Part shown: piece after piece, positions 34,001 through 42,624 of the stretch | Numbering within the stretch: the stretch's first letter is position 1 | Layout of the letters: the number at the start of each line of letters is the position of its first letter | Assembly (NCBI GenBank): GCA_029246705.1 | Contig: JAQWMQ010000035.1 | Coordinates: 177,438-241,437 of the forward strand | Direction: 5' to 3' | Length of the DNA stretch: 64,000 nt | DNA from: Phycisphaerales bacterium | Lineage (GTDB): Bacteria > Planctomycetota > Phycisphaerae > Phycisphaerales > SM1A02 | Program-made: the position numbers and the translations under genes | Notes under the pieces: model-generated | Seen by the model: only the letters and a program-made list of their open reading frames with translations | What the model was told of the DNA's origin: nothing | The model's database searches: none

Positions 34001-35065
34001 GTGAAGGCCGCGATCAACATCAAACCGGAAGTGAGCGAAGCTCTCGCCGAAGGCCGACCGGTCGTGGCACTCGAGACCGCGGTGCTCACCCATGGACTGC
34101 CGCGAACGTCGCTGGGCATGACCCCGCGCCTGGTCAACGGACAGGATGATGACGCACGCCGAGCCAGGCAGACCTGCTGGGGCGCGGAGACGTCACCTCA
34201 TGAGTGGAATGATGGAAGACCCGTCAACCTCGAAGTGGCCCGCCTGGTCGAATCGACCGTGCGAAGCCAGGGCGGAGTACCCGCCACCATCGCCGTCATC
34301 GATGGAATCCTGCAGATCGGGCTTGATGACGCAGCACTCGAGAGCCTGGCATCGATGGATCATGCGACCAAGTGCTCGACACGCGAACTGGGCATGGTCA
34401 TGGCGCGCGGGGGCTGTGGAGGCACCACCGTCGCAGGCACGCTGGCCTCGGCCCATGCAGCGAACCGACAACTGCGCGGTCAAAACCTCCCCCCCATCGA
34501 GGTCTTCGCGACCGGTGGCATCGGGGGTGTTCACCGCAACTGGGGCAGGACCGGGGATGTCTCCTCGGATATTCCCGCCCTGGCGGAGACGCCGATGGTC
34601 GTGGTCTCCGCCGGCGCGAAGGTGATTCTCGATCTTCCTGCGACCCAGGAAGCCTTCGAGACCCAGCGCATACCGGTCCTGGGCTGGCTGACGGATCATT
34701 TCCCGAGATTCACCGCTCCCGGCCTTCCTGAGGCCCGTTCGCTTCCCCGTTTCGAGCGACTCGAGGATGTGGCGGCAGCCTGCAGGGCCCACTGGGGACT
34801 GCTGGATCGACCCCAGGGCGTACTGCTGGCCAACGAGATCCCGCAGGGGCTGGGGCTTGATCCCGAGAAGCTCGAGAAAAAGGTGTTGCACGCGGTCGCG
34901 GATGCCGAGCAGCGAGGCATCGGTGGAGCCGATCTGACGCCATTCCTGCTCGGCAGCCTTGCCGAATCCACCAGCGGCGAAGCGCTCGATGCGAATATCA
35001 GCCTCCTGTGTTCAAACGCAGCGCTGGCAACCCGCCTCGCAGAAGAATTCATGAAGCGAACATGA
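34001..35065 (+). CDS. psuG: Pseudouridine-5'-phosphate glycosidase with N-terminal-region insertion
   Basis: 354 residues from GTG 34001, 2 bases after the helicase stop. A TTG at 33995 overlapping that stop is an alternative. It reversibly splits pseudouridine 5'-phosphate to uracil and ribose 5-phosphate. PEVSEALAEGRPVVALETAV, VPATIAVIDGILQIGL, CGGTTVAGTLASAHAAN, VFATGGIGGVHR, VVSAGAKVILDLPATQE and ETQRIPVLGW fit the family, which is usually ~300-310 residues. Between THGLPR and NLEVARLVE sits an unusual ~35-residue segment (RLVNGQDDDARRARQTCWGA) where relatives have only a few residues. No psuK kinase neighbour. Confidence 0.9.
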   Translation: MKAAINIKPEVSEALAEGRPVVALETAVLTHGLPRTSLGMTPRLVNGQDDDARRARQTCWGAETSPHEWNDGRPVNLEVARLVESTVRSQGGVPATIAVIDGILQIGLDDAALESLASMDHATKCSTRELGMVMARGGCGGTTVAGTLASAHAANRQLRGQNLPPIEVFATGGIGGVHRNWGRTGDVSSDIPALAETPMVVVSAGAKVILDLPATQEAFETQRIPVLGWLTDHFPRFTAPGLPEARSLPRFERLEDVAAACRAHWGLLDRPQGVLLANEIPQGLGLDPEKLEKKVLHAVADAEQRGIGGADLTPFLLGSLAESTSGEALDANISLLCSNAALATRLAEEFMKRT

Positions 35066-35086
35066 CCGCCCCAAACGACGAGTCAT

Positions 35087-35115
35087 TTGACAGTTTCAGG
35101 CTTGATTGCTCCAAT
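35087..35115 (+). promoter_or_regulatory. Promoter of rho
   Basis: TTGACA at 35087, 17-base spacer, TCCAAT at 35110. Start near 35122 gives a ~170-base leader that is C-rich in its second half (35190-35285), as expected of a Rho-sensitive autoregulatory leader. Confidence 0.5.
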
Positions 35116-35290
35116 CAGACCATCAGCCGGGCATGCCATACGGTCATTGCCACTGGCGGATGCACGTACAGAACGACCGAGTGAGGATTGCACAAGCAAT
35201 CAACAGCCGCACCCGGGGCTGCTCAAGCGATCCCATAAAACCCAGCACGCTCATTCACTTCATCTGAGACGTGCGCGGACACCCTCGATA

Positions 35291-36421
35291 ATGCCCAAGG
35301 CCAGCGGAATACTCCAGCTTCAGAACGGCGCAGATGCGCGCTTGCGACAGCTTGGCGATGGCTTGGTCGAAGCCAAGGACGACCCCTTCATTCCCTTGAG
35401 CCTCGAGGAAGTGACCGAATTCAGACCCGCACTCCAGATGACGGTGGAGGTGGTCGAACGCAAGGCGAAGCGACGTCGACGCGGAGGTGGCGGTCGACCG
35501 GTCCGCATGGTGGCCGAGGAGATCATCGAGATCGAGGGAATCCCGACCGATGAGTTCGCCAATCGCAAGCGGTTCGAGGACCTGACCGCAATCGATCCGC
35601 AGCCGCGAATGACCCTGGAACACGACGGTTGTGCACCTGCATGCAGGCTCATCGACATGTTCTGTCCGATCGGGTTCGGTACTCGTGGGCTGATCGTCGC
35701 ACCTCCCAAGGCAGGCAAGACGATTCTCCTGCAGAACATCGCCTTCGGGATAAAGAACAACCACCCCGACGTGGAGCTGGTTGCGCTGCTCATCGACGAA
35801 CGCCCCGAGGAAGTCACCGATTTCCGTCGCAACGTTCCAGCGCATGTCCTTGCCTCGAGCAATGACGAGGACACCGAAAAGCACATCGCCATGGGCATGC
35901 TTGCCATCGAAAGAGCACGGCGCATGGTCGAGGCGGGACAGGACGTGGTCGTCCTGCTGGATTCGATCACCAGACTCGGCAGGGCCTTCAACAACTCGAA
36001 GAAGTACGCCTCAAGCGGACGAACGATGTCCGGTGGACTCGATGCCAAGGCCCTTGAGGTTCCGAAGCAGCTCTTTGGATCTGCAAGGAAGGCGGAGGAG
36101 GGCGGAAGCCTCACCATCATCGCCACCTGCCTGGTGGACACCGGCTCCCGGGCCGACCAGGTCATCTTCGAGGAGTTCAAGGGCACCGGGAACATGGAAT
36201 TGATCCTGGACAGCTCGATCTCGGAGAAGCGCATCTACCCGGCGATCAACCTGGCGGCTTCCGGAACCCGAAAGGAAGACCTCCTGATGGGTGACGAGGA
36301 ACTCAAGACGGTCACCGCCCTCAGGCGTCGACTCATGAGCATGAAGCCCGCAGTTCAGGTGGAGCAACTGCTTAGAGCCCTCGAGCGGTTCAAGACCAAC
36401 GAGGACATGGTCAAGGGCTGA
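35291..36421 (+). CDS. rho: Transcription termination factor Rho, divergent N-terminus
   Basis: 376 residues from ATG 35291, about 40 fewer than E. coli. The ATPase is intact: FEDLTAIDPQPR linker, Walker A APPKAGKT at 137-144, LLIDERPEEVTDFRR, VVVLLDSITRLGRAFN, Q-loop and R-loop regions (KALEVPKQLFGSARKAEEGG, FKGTGNME), ending QLLRALERF. The N-terminal helix bundle is missing and the RNA-binding cold-shock fold is altered: where relatives read DGFGFLR, this has NGADARLRQLG, and a basic KAKRRRRGGGGRP loop is inserted. Primary RNA recognition must differ. Separate from the upstream psuG by its own promoter. Confidence 0.95.
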   Translation: MPKASGILQLQNGADARLRQLGDGLVEAKDDPFIPLSLEEVTEFRPALQMTVEVVERKAKRRRRGGGGRPVRMVAEEIIEIEGIPTDEFANRKRFEDLTAIDPQPRMTLEHDGCAPACRLIDMFCPIGFGTRGLIVAPPKAGKTILLQNIAFGIKNNHPDVELVALLIDERPEEVTDFRRNVPAHVLASSNDEDTEKHIAMGMLAIERARRMVEAGQDVVVLLDSITRLGRAFNNSKKYASSGRTMSGGLDAKALEVPKQLFGSARKAEEGGSLTIIATCLVDTGSRADQVIFEEFKGTGNMELILDSSISEKRIYPAINLAASGTRKEDLLMGDEELKTVTALRRRLMSMKPAVQVEQLLRALERFKTNEDMVKG

Positions 36422-36509
36422 TGGCTGCCATGGTCACAGAAACCTGATCCGGCTGGACAGGTGGCCGCCAAACGGCCAAACTAACCCGTCGTGATGGGAG
36501 GACTTTCCG

Positions 36510-37820
36510 ATGCCAGAAGGCTCAAGCAGATCAAACAACGTACGCGCAGGAGCATTCATCCTTTGCGGACTCGCAATCGGTATCTCCGTGTTCATCATTC
36601 TTTCCGGATGGAACCCGTTCCAGGTGAGGAAGAGCTACACCGTTCGGTTCACGGTCGAACAGGGCGTGGACGGTCTTGCCGCAGGAAGTGACGTGAAGGT
36701 CGGCGGCCTTCTCAAGGGCATGGTGACCGGCATCTCGCCGCAATTCGCCAAGAACGATTCCAAGGTCCAGCAGCTCGAATCGATCCTGGTCGACTTCGAT
36801 GTCGATTCCGACGTCACACTCTGGAGCAATGCCTCGGTGACCCGCTACATGCCCCTGCTCGGCGGTGGCGCATGGTTGAACTTCGACAGCGTCGGCTATC
36901 CCAAGGGAAAGGACTACAAAGGCGGCAAGCTCCTTGAACCGGACGGCGAACTGCAGGCCAACGTCACCGGAGGCATACTGGCGACCCTGCTCGGCCCCAC
37001 CGACGCAGAAAGGACCAGCGAAGCGCTCAAGAACATCGACAGTTTCACCGCATTCCTCACCGACATCCCCAAGGCCTGGAACGAGGATGTCGTGCCGATG
37101 CTGGAGAACGCGAAAACCATGGTCGCAAGCCTTCGAGGCGACTACGGGGAGTGGTCCAAGAAGATCACGACCTTCCTTGCCCGAGCCGACTCCGCCGCAC
37201 TCAAGCTCGACGGCACCCTCGACGACATCCCCCCGCTGCTGGCCAGCGCACAGAAGGATCTCGATCACGTGGGCGAGATACTCGACGAGAATGCGCCGAA
37301 GATCTCGGAGACCATGGACAACATCGTGGTGATGAGCCAGGACGGCAAGGTGATCATCTCCGATTTCCGGACCGACTCGCTGGTCAAGATCAACCAGATC
37401 CTCGCGACCGGCGAGAAGGGCATCGATTCACTGACCGACTCGCTCAACCGGATCGACGCGGAAATCGCTTTGCAGATCCCCAGCATCTCAATGATGCTCT
37501 CGAACCTGCGACAGGCGAGTGCACAGTTGAAGCTGACGGCCCTCGAGGTGCGAAGAAGTCCGTGGAAGCTTCTCTACACGCCGAGCACCACCGAAGTCGC
37601 TCACGAGAACCTCTACGAATCCGCGCGAAGCTTCGTGATGGCCACCAATGAACTCGAATCGGCATCCCTCGCGTTTCGCGAGGTCTTCAAGGTCGATCCC
37701 GGGATCCTCGAACGTCAGCCGGAGCTGAAATCCGAGGTCGAGAAGTACGTCTTCGATGCGCTTGATCGTTTCAAGAAGGCGCAGGAACGACTCTTCTCCG
37801 AAATCGTTGACCAGAAGTGA
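36510..37820 (+). CDS. MlaD/MCE-domain membrane-anchored protein 1
   Basis: 436 residues, with GGGAGG 8 bases before the ATG. One N-terminal membrane helix (~13-30, ILCGLAIGISVFIILSG), then a single MCE domain with YTVRFTVEQGVDGLAAGSDV and KVGGLLKGMVTGI, then a ~250-residue helical tail with weak coiled-coil character. MCE proteins carry lipid between membranes as hexamers docked to an MlaE permease and MlaF ATPase. Neither is in the window. A second MCE gene follows 77 bases later. Confidence 0.85.
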   Translation: MPEGSSRSNNVRAGAFILCGLAIGISVFIILSGWNPFQVRKSYTVRFTVEQGVDGLAAGSDVKVGGLLKGMVTGISPQFAKNDSKVQQLESILVDFDVDSDVTLWSNASVTRYMPLLGGGAWLNFDSVGYPKGKDYKGGKLLEPDGELQANVTGGILATLLGPTDAERTSEALKNIDSFTAFLTDIPKAWNEDVVPMLENAKTMVASLRGDYGEWSKKITTFLARADSAALKLDGTLDDIPPLLASAQKDLDHVGEILDENAPKISETMDNIVVMSQDGKVIISDFRTDSLVKINQILATGEKGIDSLTDSLNRIDAEIALQIPSISMMLSNLRQASAQLKLTALEVRRSPWKLLYTPSTTEVAHENLYESARSFVMATNELESASLAFREVFKVDPGILERQPELKSEVEKYVFDALDRFKKAQERLFSEIVDQK

Positions 37821-37897
37821 TGCATGCATGAGGTCACCCTCATTCGTGCTTCCTGCCTGACGATCGTGTCCGACCTGAAGAGCCACAGGTGATTTTC

Positions 37898-39178
37898 GTG
37901 AGTGCATCCGGAACCAGACAACGCAGCAACTACTGGGCCGGAGTGGTGATCGTCGTCCTCGCGGCCATCTGCCTCATGTTGATGGCACGGATCTCCCACA
38001 ACCGCAAGAATCCTTCGAACATGATTGAATACAGTGTTGTGTTCAACCTCAGCTCGGGGGTGAATGGGGTGTCTCCAGGATCGCTGGTCTACTACGGCGG
38101 TATCGAAGTGGGCATTATCGAGGGGGTTGCCTACAAGAACGGGACCCTCACCGTGAAGACCCTTGTCCAGAACAAGTTCCGCCTGCACCCGGGTGCGATG
38201 ATCATCCGCTCGGAATCGCTCATCGGAGGTCAGGCCTCCTTCGTGATCGTCTCGACCGGAAACAAGGACAAGAGCCCTCTCCCCAACGGCGCCAGCATCA
38301 TGGCCGCCAAGAATGAAGATGGTGCGCGAAAGATCGTGGGCCAGGAGAACGCAGATCACCTGAAGCGGATTCGAGATGCCATCAGCAGGTTCGAGGACGA
38401 CTACGGAGACGTTTCCATGAGTCTCGACGGGTTCCGAGACACCAGGAACGAGATCGAGCAGTTCACCGCTGAAGTGCGCTCGGACGTCGAGACATGGACA
38501 CCCACGATGGAGACCATGCAGACGCGCCTTGACTCCATTGGCCCCAGAGTCTCGACCGCGGGCGAGGATCTCGCCGGGGTGAATGAATCAGCCGGCAGGA
38601 TGATCGAGGACGTGGACCGACTGAGGCTCCTGTTCACCGACGAACGCTTCGAGACGCTCAAGAACGATCTCGAGCTGGCGATGACCAACTACGAGAGCCT
38701 CTCCAGCACGTTCAACGAAGAGATCGTCCCGAAGACCAAGTCGATCATGAAGGCGATCGAAGACTCCGAAGCCAGGGGCAAGCAGACACTCGCGGAGCTT
38801 CAGCGCATGGCCGGTGAAGGCCGTGGCACCATGCAGATCTTCGTCGCCAACAGCACCCTCGCCGCGCAGGAACTGATCCTCGCCCAGGACGAGATTCTCA
38901 GCACCCTTGGATTGAGTCTTCTCGAACGCCCCACGCAGCTGGACCTCGAGCTCATGATCCGCGAGGAAGCACTCGAGATGTGGGCTCGAACCGCGACCAG
39001 GATCCATCTGCTCCTGGGGGCAGTGGAGTCGCTGGACATCGATTCAGACGAATCCAAAAGAGCCGAAGAGATCCTGCAACGACTGCGCGGCGAACTCCAG
39101 AAGACACTTGATGACTACCTGGCTGTACAGAAGCGAATCTTCAATACGGCCGAGCCACCCGATCCTGAAGATCGATGA
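37898..39178 (+). CDS. MlaD/MCE-domain membrane-anchored protein 2
   Basis: About 426 residues from GTG 37898, chosen because AGGTGA lies 5 bases upstream. GTG 37889 is the alternative. N-terminal helix (~10-28, WAGVVIVVLAAICLMLMA), MCE domain with YSVVFNLSSGVNGVSPGSLV and YYGGIEVGIIEGVAYKNG, then long helices (IEQFTAEVRSDVETWTPTME) suggesting a coiled-coil tunnel extension. It pairs with the preceding MCE gene, perhaps as a hetero-oligomer. Its stop overlaps the SpoU methylase start by 4 bases (ATGA). Confidence 0.85.
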   Translation: MSASGTRQRSNYWAGVVIVVLAAICLMLMARISHNRKNPSNMIEYSVVFNLSSGVNGVSPGSLVYYGGIEVGIIEGVAYKNGTLTVKTLVQNKFRLHPGAMIIRSESLIGGQASFVIVSTGNKDKSPLPNGASIMAAKNEDGARKIVGQENADHLKRIRDAISRFEDDYGDVSMSLDGFRDTRNEIEQFTAEVRSDVETWTPTMETMQTRLDSIGPRVSTAGEDLAGVNESAGRMIEDVDRLRLLFTDERFETLKNDLELAMTNYESLSSTFNEEIVPKTKSIMKAIEDSEARGKQTLAELQRMAGEGRGTMQIFVANSTLAAQELILAQDEILSTLGLSLLERPTQLDLELMIREEALEMWARTATRIHLLLGAVESLDIDSDESKRAEEILQRLRGELQKTLDDYLAVQKRIFNTAEPPDPEDR

Positions 39179-40017
39179 TCGAGATCAGCGATCTTCAGGA
39201 TCCTCGACTGGATGACTACCGCGACCTCAGGGATGCGGATCTTCGAGGCGCGAGAAGGCTCTTCACGGTCGAGTCACTTCGCGTGGTGCGTCGATTCCTT
39301 CGCAGCGGATGGCCGGTGGAGTCCCTCCTGCTCGAACCGGACGCTGCACGGCGGCTGTCATCGGAACTGGACGGCGTGGCGGAAGAGGTTCCGATCTACC
39401 TTGCGCCGGAGAATGCGTTGCGATCGATCTCGGGGTATGGATTCCACGGGGGGGCACTCGCCCTGGGACGTCGAGATCCCCGACCAACGGGGATGGCCGG
39501 CCTCGAGGGGATCCTCGAGCGGCCACGCCTGACGATCGTGGCCGCCGAAGGCGTGGTCCATGTCGACAACATGGGCAGTCTCTTCAGGAATGCCAGCTGC
39601 CTCGGAGCGGATGCCGTGCTGCTTTCACCGACCTGCGCGGACCCCCTGCTGCGCAAGACCGTGAGGATCTCGACCGGCAGGGTGTTCTCGCTGCCCTGGT
39701 CCTTCATGGACCCATGGAACGAAAGCCTTGAGCGCCTGAAACAAGAACACGGTTTCAAGGTCATCGGCTTCGACACCCATGCCAAATCGCGTTCCATCGA
39801 CATGATGCAGTCGGCGGATCGCGTGGTGCTGCTGTTCGGGGCGGAAGGCAGAGGGCTGGAGGATGAGACGATCGAGACGTGTGACCAGCTCTGCGAGATA
39901 CCGGTCCGACCCAGCGAGGATCAGGAGGATGATGCCTCAATCAACGTGGCGGTCGCTTCAGGCATCGCCCTGCACGAACGTTTTCGCCGGATCAGGCTGG
40001 GCGATGATCTCGATTGA
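39175..40017 (+). CDS. SpoU/TrmH-family RNA 2'-O-methyltransferase
   Basis: 280 residues. An N-terminal substrate-binding part (RRLFTVESLRVVRRFL) is followed by the SPOUT knot: VVHVDNMGSLFRNASCLGAD, VLLFGAEGRGLEDETIE and [15 protein letters not shown]. It would methylate a ribose 2'-OH in tRNA or rRNA. The usual PM in the third motif is replaced (PVRPSEDQEDDASINVAVA). Start overlaps the MCE gene stop by 4 bases. Its last 60 bases overlap the murA 3' end on the other strand. Confidence 0.88.
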   Translation: MIEISDLQDPRLDDYRDLRDADLRGARRLFTVESLRVVRRFLRSGWPVESLLLEPDAARRLSSELDGVAEEVPIYLAPENALRSISGYGFHGGALALGRRDPRPTGMAGLEGILERPRLTIVAAEGVVHVDNMGSLFRNASCLGADAVLLSPTCADPLLRKTVRISTGRVFSLPWSFMDPWNESLERLKQEHGFKVIGFDTHAKSRSIDMMQSADRVVLLFGAEGRGLEDETIETCDQLCEIPVRPSEDQEDDASINVAVASGIALHERFRRIRLGDDLD

Positions 40018-41346
40018 AGGTGCCTCGGTTGCCATGGAGGATGACCAGATGACCTCTCCGGTCTTGTCATCGGTGCGCTGGATGTCGGCACCAAGAGCCG
40101 CAAGCTGCTTCTCCATCTGCACGTACCCACGATCAAGGTGGTAGACGCGCGTGACGACGGTCCGCCCCTTCGCCACCAGTCCGGCGATGACCAGGCAGGC
40201 CGATGCACGAAGATCACACGCCATCACCTGGGCACCGACCAGCCCCGGCACGCCCTGGATGACGACCGTCGGCCCCTGCCGGGTGAACTGCGCACCCATC
40301 CGGGTCAGCTCCGCGACGTGCATGAACCGTTCGGGGTAGATCTTCTCGGTGATCACGCTGTTGCCATCAGCCAGGCAGAGCAGGCTCATGAACTGGGCCT
40401 GCAGGTCCGTTGGGAAACCGGGGTGCGGTTGCGTGGTGAGCACCGCAGGCTTGAGTCGACGATCGCTGGTCACGCGTACGGTCGCTTCCGAACAGCAAGG
40501 TCCGCCGTCGAGCCGTTCAACGCGGATGCCGACCTGATCCATCACATCCAGCGCGGCGAGCAGGCTGTCCCAGGGAAAGCGCTCGAGGACGATCTCTCCG
40601 TTCGTGGCGGCTGCCGCGATCGCCCAGGTACCGGCGACGATTCGATCAGGCATGACCGAATGCGTGGTTCCCTTGAGTTCCTCGACGCCGTCGATCACCA
40701 GTCTCGGACTTCCGGCGCCCTCGATCCGTGCGCCCATGGCGTTCAACATGTTCGCCAGGTCGACGATCTCGGGCTCGCAGGCAGCTGACTCGATGACGGT
40801 GGTGCCTTCGGCCAGAACCGCGGCGCTCATGATGTTGGCGGTGCCGGTCACCGTCGACCCGAACGGACCCCCCAGGAAGATCGTGGCACCCTTCAAGCGA
40901 TCGGCTTCGGCGACGATGTCGCCGTTCTCCAGGCGGATCCGCGCGCCAAGCTGTTCGAGCCCGCGCAGATGGAGGTCGATCGGACGATGTCCGAACGCGC
41001 ATCCTCCGGGCATCGAGACCCTTGCCTTGCCACGGCGGGCGAGCATCGGACCGAGAACGCAGATCGAACCACGCATGGTGCTGACCACGTCGTATCGCGC
41101 GTGGCAGAGGGTGGGATCCTTGACGAAGAGCTCCATCGCGCCGGATTCGTCGGTGCATGTCACACCGAGCTCGCCGAGAAGGCGGACCATCTTGTCGATG
41201 TCGCTGAGTTCCGGAACGTTCTGAAGCGTGAGGGTGTAATCCGCAAGCAGGGAAGCGGCCATGAGTGGCAGCGCCGCGTTCTTGGAACCGTCGACCTTCA
41301 GTTTTCCTGCGAGCCTCGCGCCACCATTGATTTCGAATTGATGCAT
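39958..41346 (-). CDS. murA: UDP-N-acetylglucosamine 1-carboxyvinyltransferase
   Basis: 462 residues from ATG 41346. First committed step of peptidoglycan synthesis. [20 protein letters not shown] at the start, the fosfomycin-target Cys116 in [31 protein letters not shown] [31 protein letters not shown] and [16 protein letters not shown]. The C-terminus has ~25 extra residues, covering the overlap with the SpoU methylase gene. A TAGAAT box lies at 41421-41416 on the minus strand, giving a ~60-base leader. Confidence 0.97.
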   Translation of the reverse strand: MHQFEINGGARLAGKLKVDGSKNAALPLMAASLLADYTLTLQNVPELSDIDKMVRLLGELGVTCTDESGAMELFVKDPTLCHARYDVVSTMRGSICVLGPMLARRGKARVSMPGGCAFGHRPIDLHLRGLEQLGARIRLENGDIVAEADRLKGATIFLGGPFGSTVTGTANIMSAAVLAEGTTVIESAACEPEIVDLANMLNAMGARIEGAGSPRLVIDGVEELKGTTHSVMPDRIVAGTWAIAAAATNGEIVLERFPWDSLLAALDVMDQVGIRVERLDGGPCCSEATVRVTSDRRLKPAVLTTQPHPGFPTDLQAQFMSLLCLADGNSVITEKIYPERFMHVAELTRMGAQFTRQGPTVVIQGVPGLVGAQVMACDLRASACLVIAGLVAKGRTVVTRVYHLDRGYVQMEKQLAALGADIQRTDDKTGEVIWSSSMATEAPSIEIIAQPDPAKTFVQGDA

Positions 41347-41591
41347 TGAGCGCCTCGTCCTTGAGAGCCGGTGTTTGTTCAATCGCCCGATAACCAGTCC
41401 GGGGGTCTTGTAATGATTCTAGCTGGAGGGACTGGATCGAACCGGTCCCCAACTTACCCCCTGCACAACCGGTACTCGTGGAACAGAGTCAAGCCTGTAC
41501 CCAAGTTACCCGATTCGATCATTTGGACAGGCCAAGCTGAATCGTACGGTCCTGTTTGGAAGGCTAACCCTCGATTCGGGGAGAAAATACC

Positions 41592-42512
41592 ATGCGAAAC
41601 AACTTCAAGCCCATCTTCGGCGCCACCTGCTTGGCGATCCTCGTCGGAGGCGTATACGCCTACCCGACCCCACTCTCCCCCAGCAACACGACCGAGGAGG
41701 AGAATCCTGAATCGATCACCCTCACCGGGGTGGTCCGGGACTTCAAGGAACGATCCGTGGAAGGTGGACACCCGGATTTCGAGAGTCGACCTGACGGCGG
41801 GTTCGGTCTCTACGGCCAGAACATCGCCGTGGACATCGGCGAGGACGAGAAGCCCGTGTTCACCGGCAGCGGCCGCAAGCTACGACGCCAGTACAAGGAC
41901 TCGGCAGGCAATCCGATCTGCTGGACGCTGTTCGACGAGGATATGGGCGACATGCTCGGTCGATGGGGAAGCTACGACTCCGGTGGCATCGAGTCGTCAT
42001 CCTCCTATGACGTCTGGTTCAACGACGTCCTCGGTTCCAACATGTCCCGCACGTTCGATCTCACCCTCGACAAGGCCGCGGACGGTTCCTACGTGTTCGA
42101 CAGCAACGAGTCGGAATGGTGCCAGCTTCTCAATGGGTTCTTCCCCATCGAGAACCAGCTGTTCGGGAACTCGGCGGCTGCATCGGGCGCACCCGATCGC
42201 AACTTCCACTTCACGTTCGAGCTTCACACCGAGTTCACCTACAACGAGGATGACAGCCAGGTCTTCACGTTCCGTGGTGACGACGACGTGTGGGTCTTCA
42301 TCGACGGCAAGCTGGTGATCGACCTGGGCGGCGTCCATGGAGCCGAATCCCAGACCGTCGACATCGACCGCCTGGGACTGACCAGCGGCGAGACCTACCG
42401 TCTCTGCTTCTTCTTCGCGGAACGACACCGAACCCAGTCGAACTTCCGCATCCAGACCAATCTGAAGCTTGATACGGTCGATCTGCCCACCGTCACCGCA
42501 GCCTACGATTGA
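41592..42512 (+). CDS. Secreted fibro-slime (PA14-like) domain protein
   Basis: 306 residues. Signal peptide ~1-23 (FGATCLAILVGGVYA). The fibro-slime domain starts at SITLTGVVRDFKE, with GHPDFES, TFDLTLDKAADGSYVFDSNE, and the diagnostic FTFRGDDDVWVFIDGKLVID followed by LGGVHG and YRLCFFFAERHRTQSNFRI. This family, first seen in Dictyostelium and Fibrobacter, binds surface carbohydrate or adhesive partners. The exact role is unknown. Monocistronic, upstream of a long intergenic leader, followed by a hairpin. Confidence 0.9.
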   Translation: MRNNFKPIFGATCLAILVGGVYAYPTPLSPSNTTEEENPESITLTGVVRDFKERSVEGGHPDFESRPDGGFGLYGQNIAVDIGEDEKPVFTGSGRKLRRQYKDSAGNPICWTLFDEDMGDMLGRWGSYDSGGIESSSSYDVWFNDVLGSNMSRTFDLTLDKAADGSYVFDSNESEWCQLLNGFFPIENQLFGNSAAASGAPDRNFHFTFELHTEFTYNEDDSQVFTFRGDDDVWVFIDGKLVIDLGGVHGAESQTVDIDRLGLTSGETYRLCFFFAERHRTQSNFRIQTNLKLDTVDLPTVTAAYD

Positions 42513-42552
42513 TCCTCGAGCCATCGAGGAAGCCCATCGAAGAGAGAGAGCC

Positions 42553-42586
42553 CCGAGCCTCGTCGAGAAACCTCGGCGAGGCTCGG
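42553..42586 (+). terminator. Hairpin after the fibro-slime gene
   Basis: 10-bp stem (42553-42562 with 42577-42586) and a 14-base loop, 40 bases past the stop codon. No clear T-run. Confidence 0.6.
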
Positions 42587-42590
42587 CTCG

Positions 42591-42618
42591 TTTACCCGGG
42601 CCGGGCTCCTGCTAGAAT
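42591..42618 (+). promoter_or_regulatory. Promoter of the FNR gene, leaderless geometry
   Basis: TTTACC at 42591, 16-base spacer, TAGAAT at 42613. The expected start (~42625) coincides with the ATG. Confidence 0.5.
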
Positions 42619-42624
42619 CACGTG

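Noticed and set aside
35087..35290. 68-residue extension of Rho in frame
   Set aside because: It overlaps a consensus promoter and does not resemble the Rho N-terminal domain.
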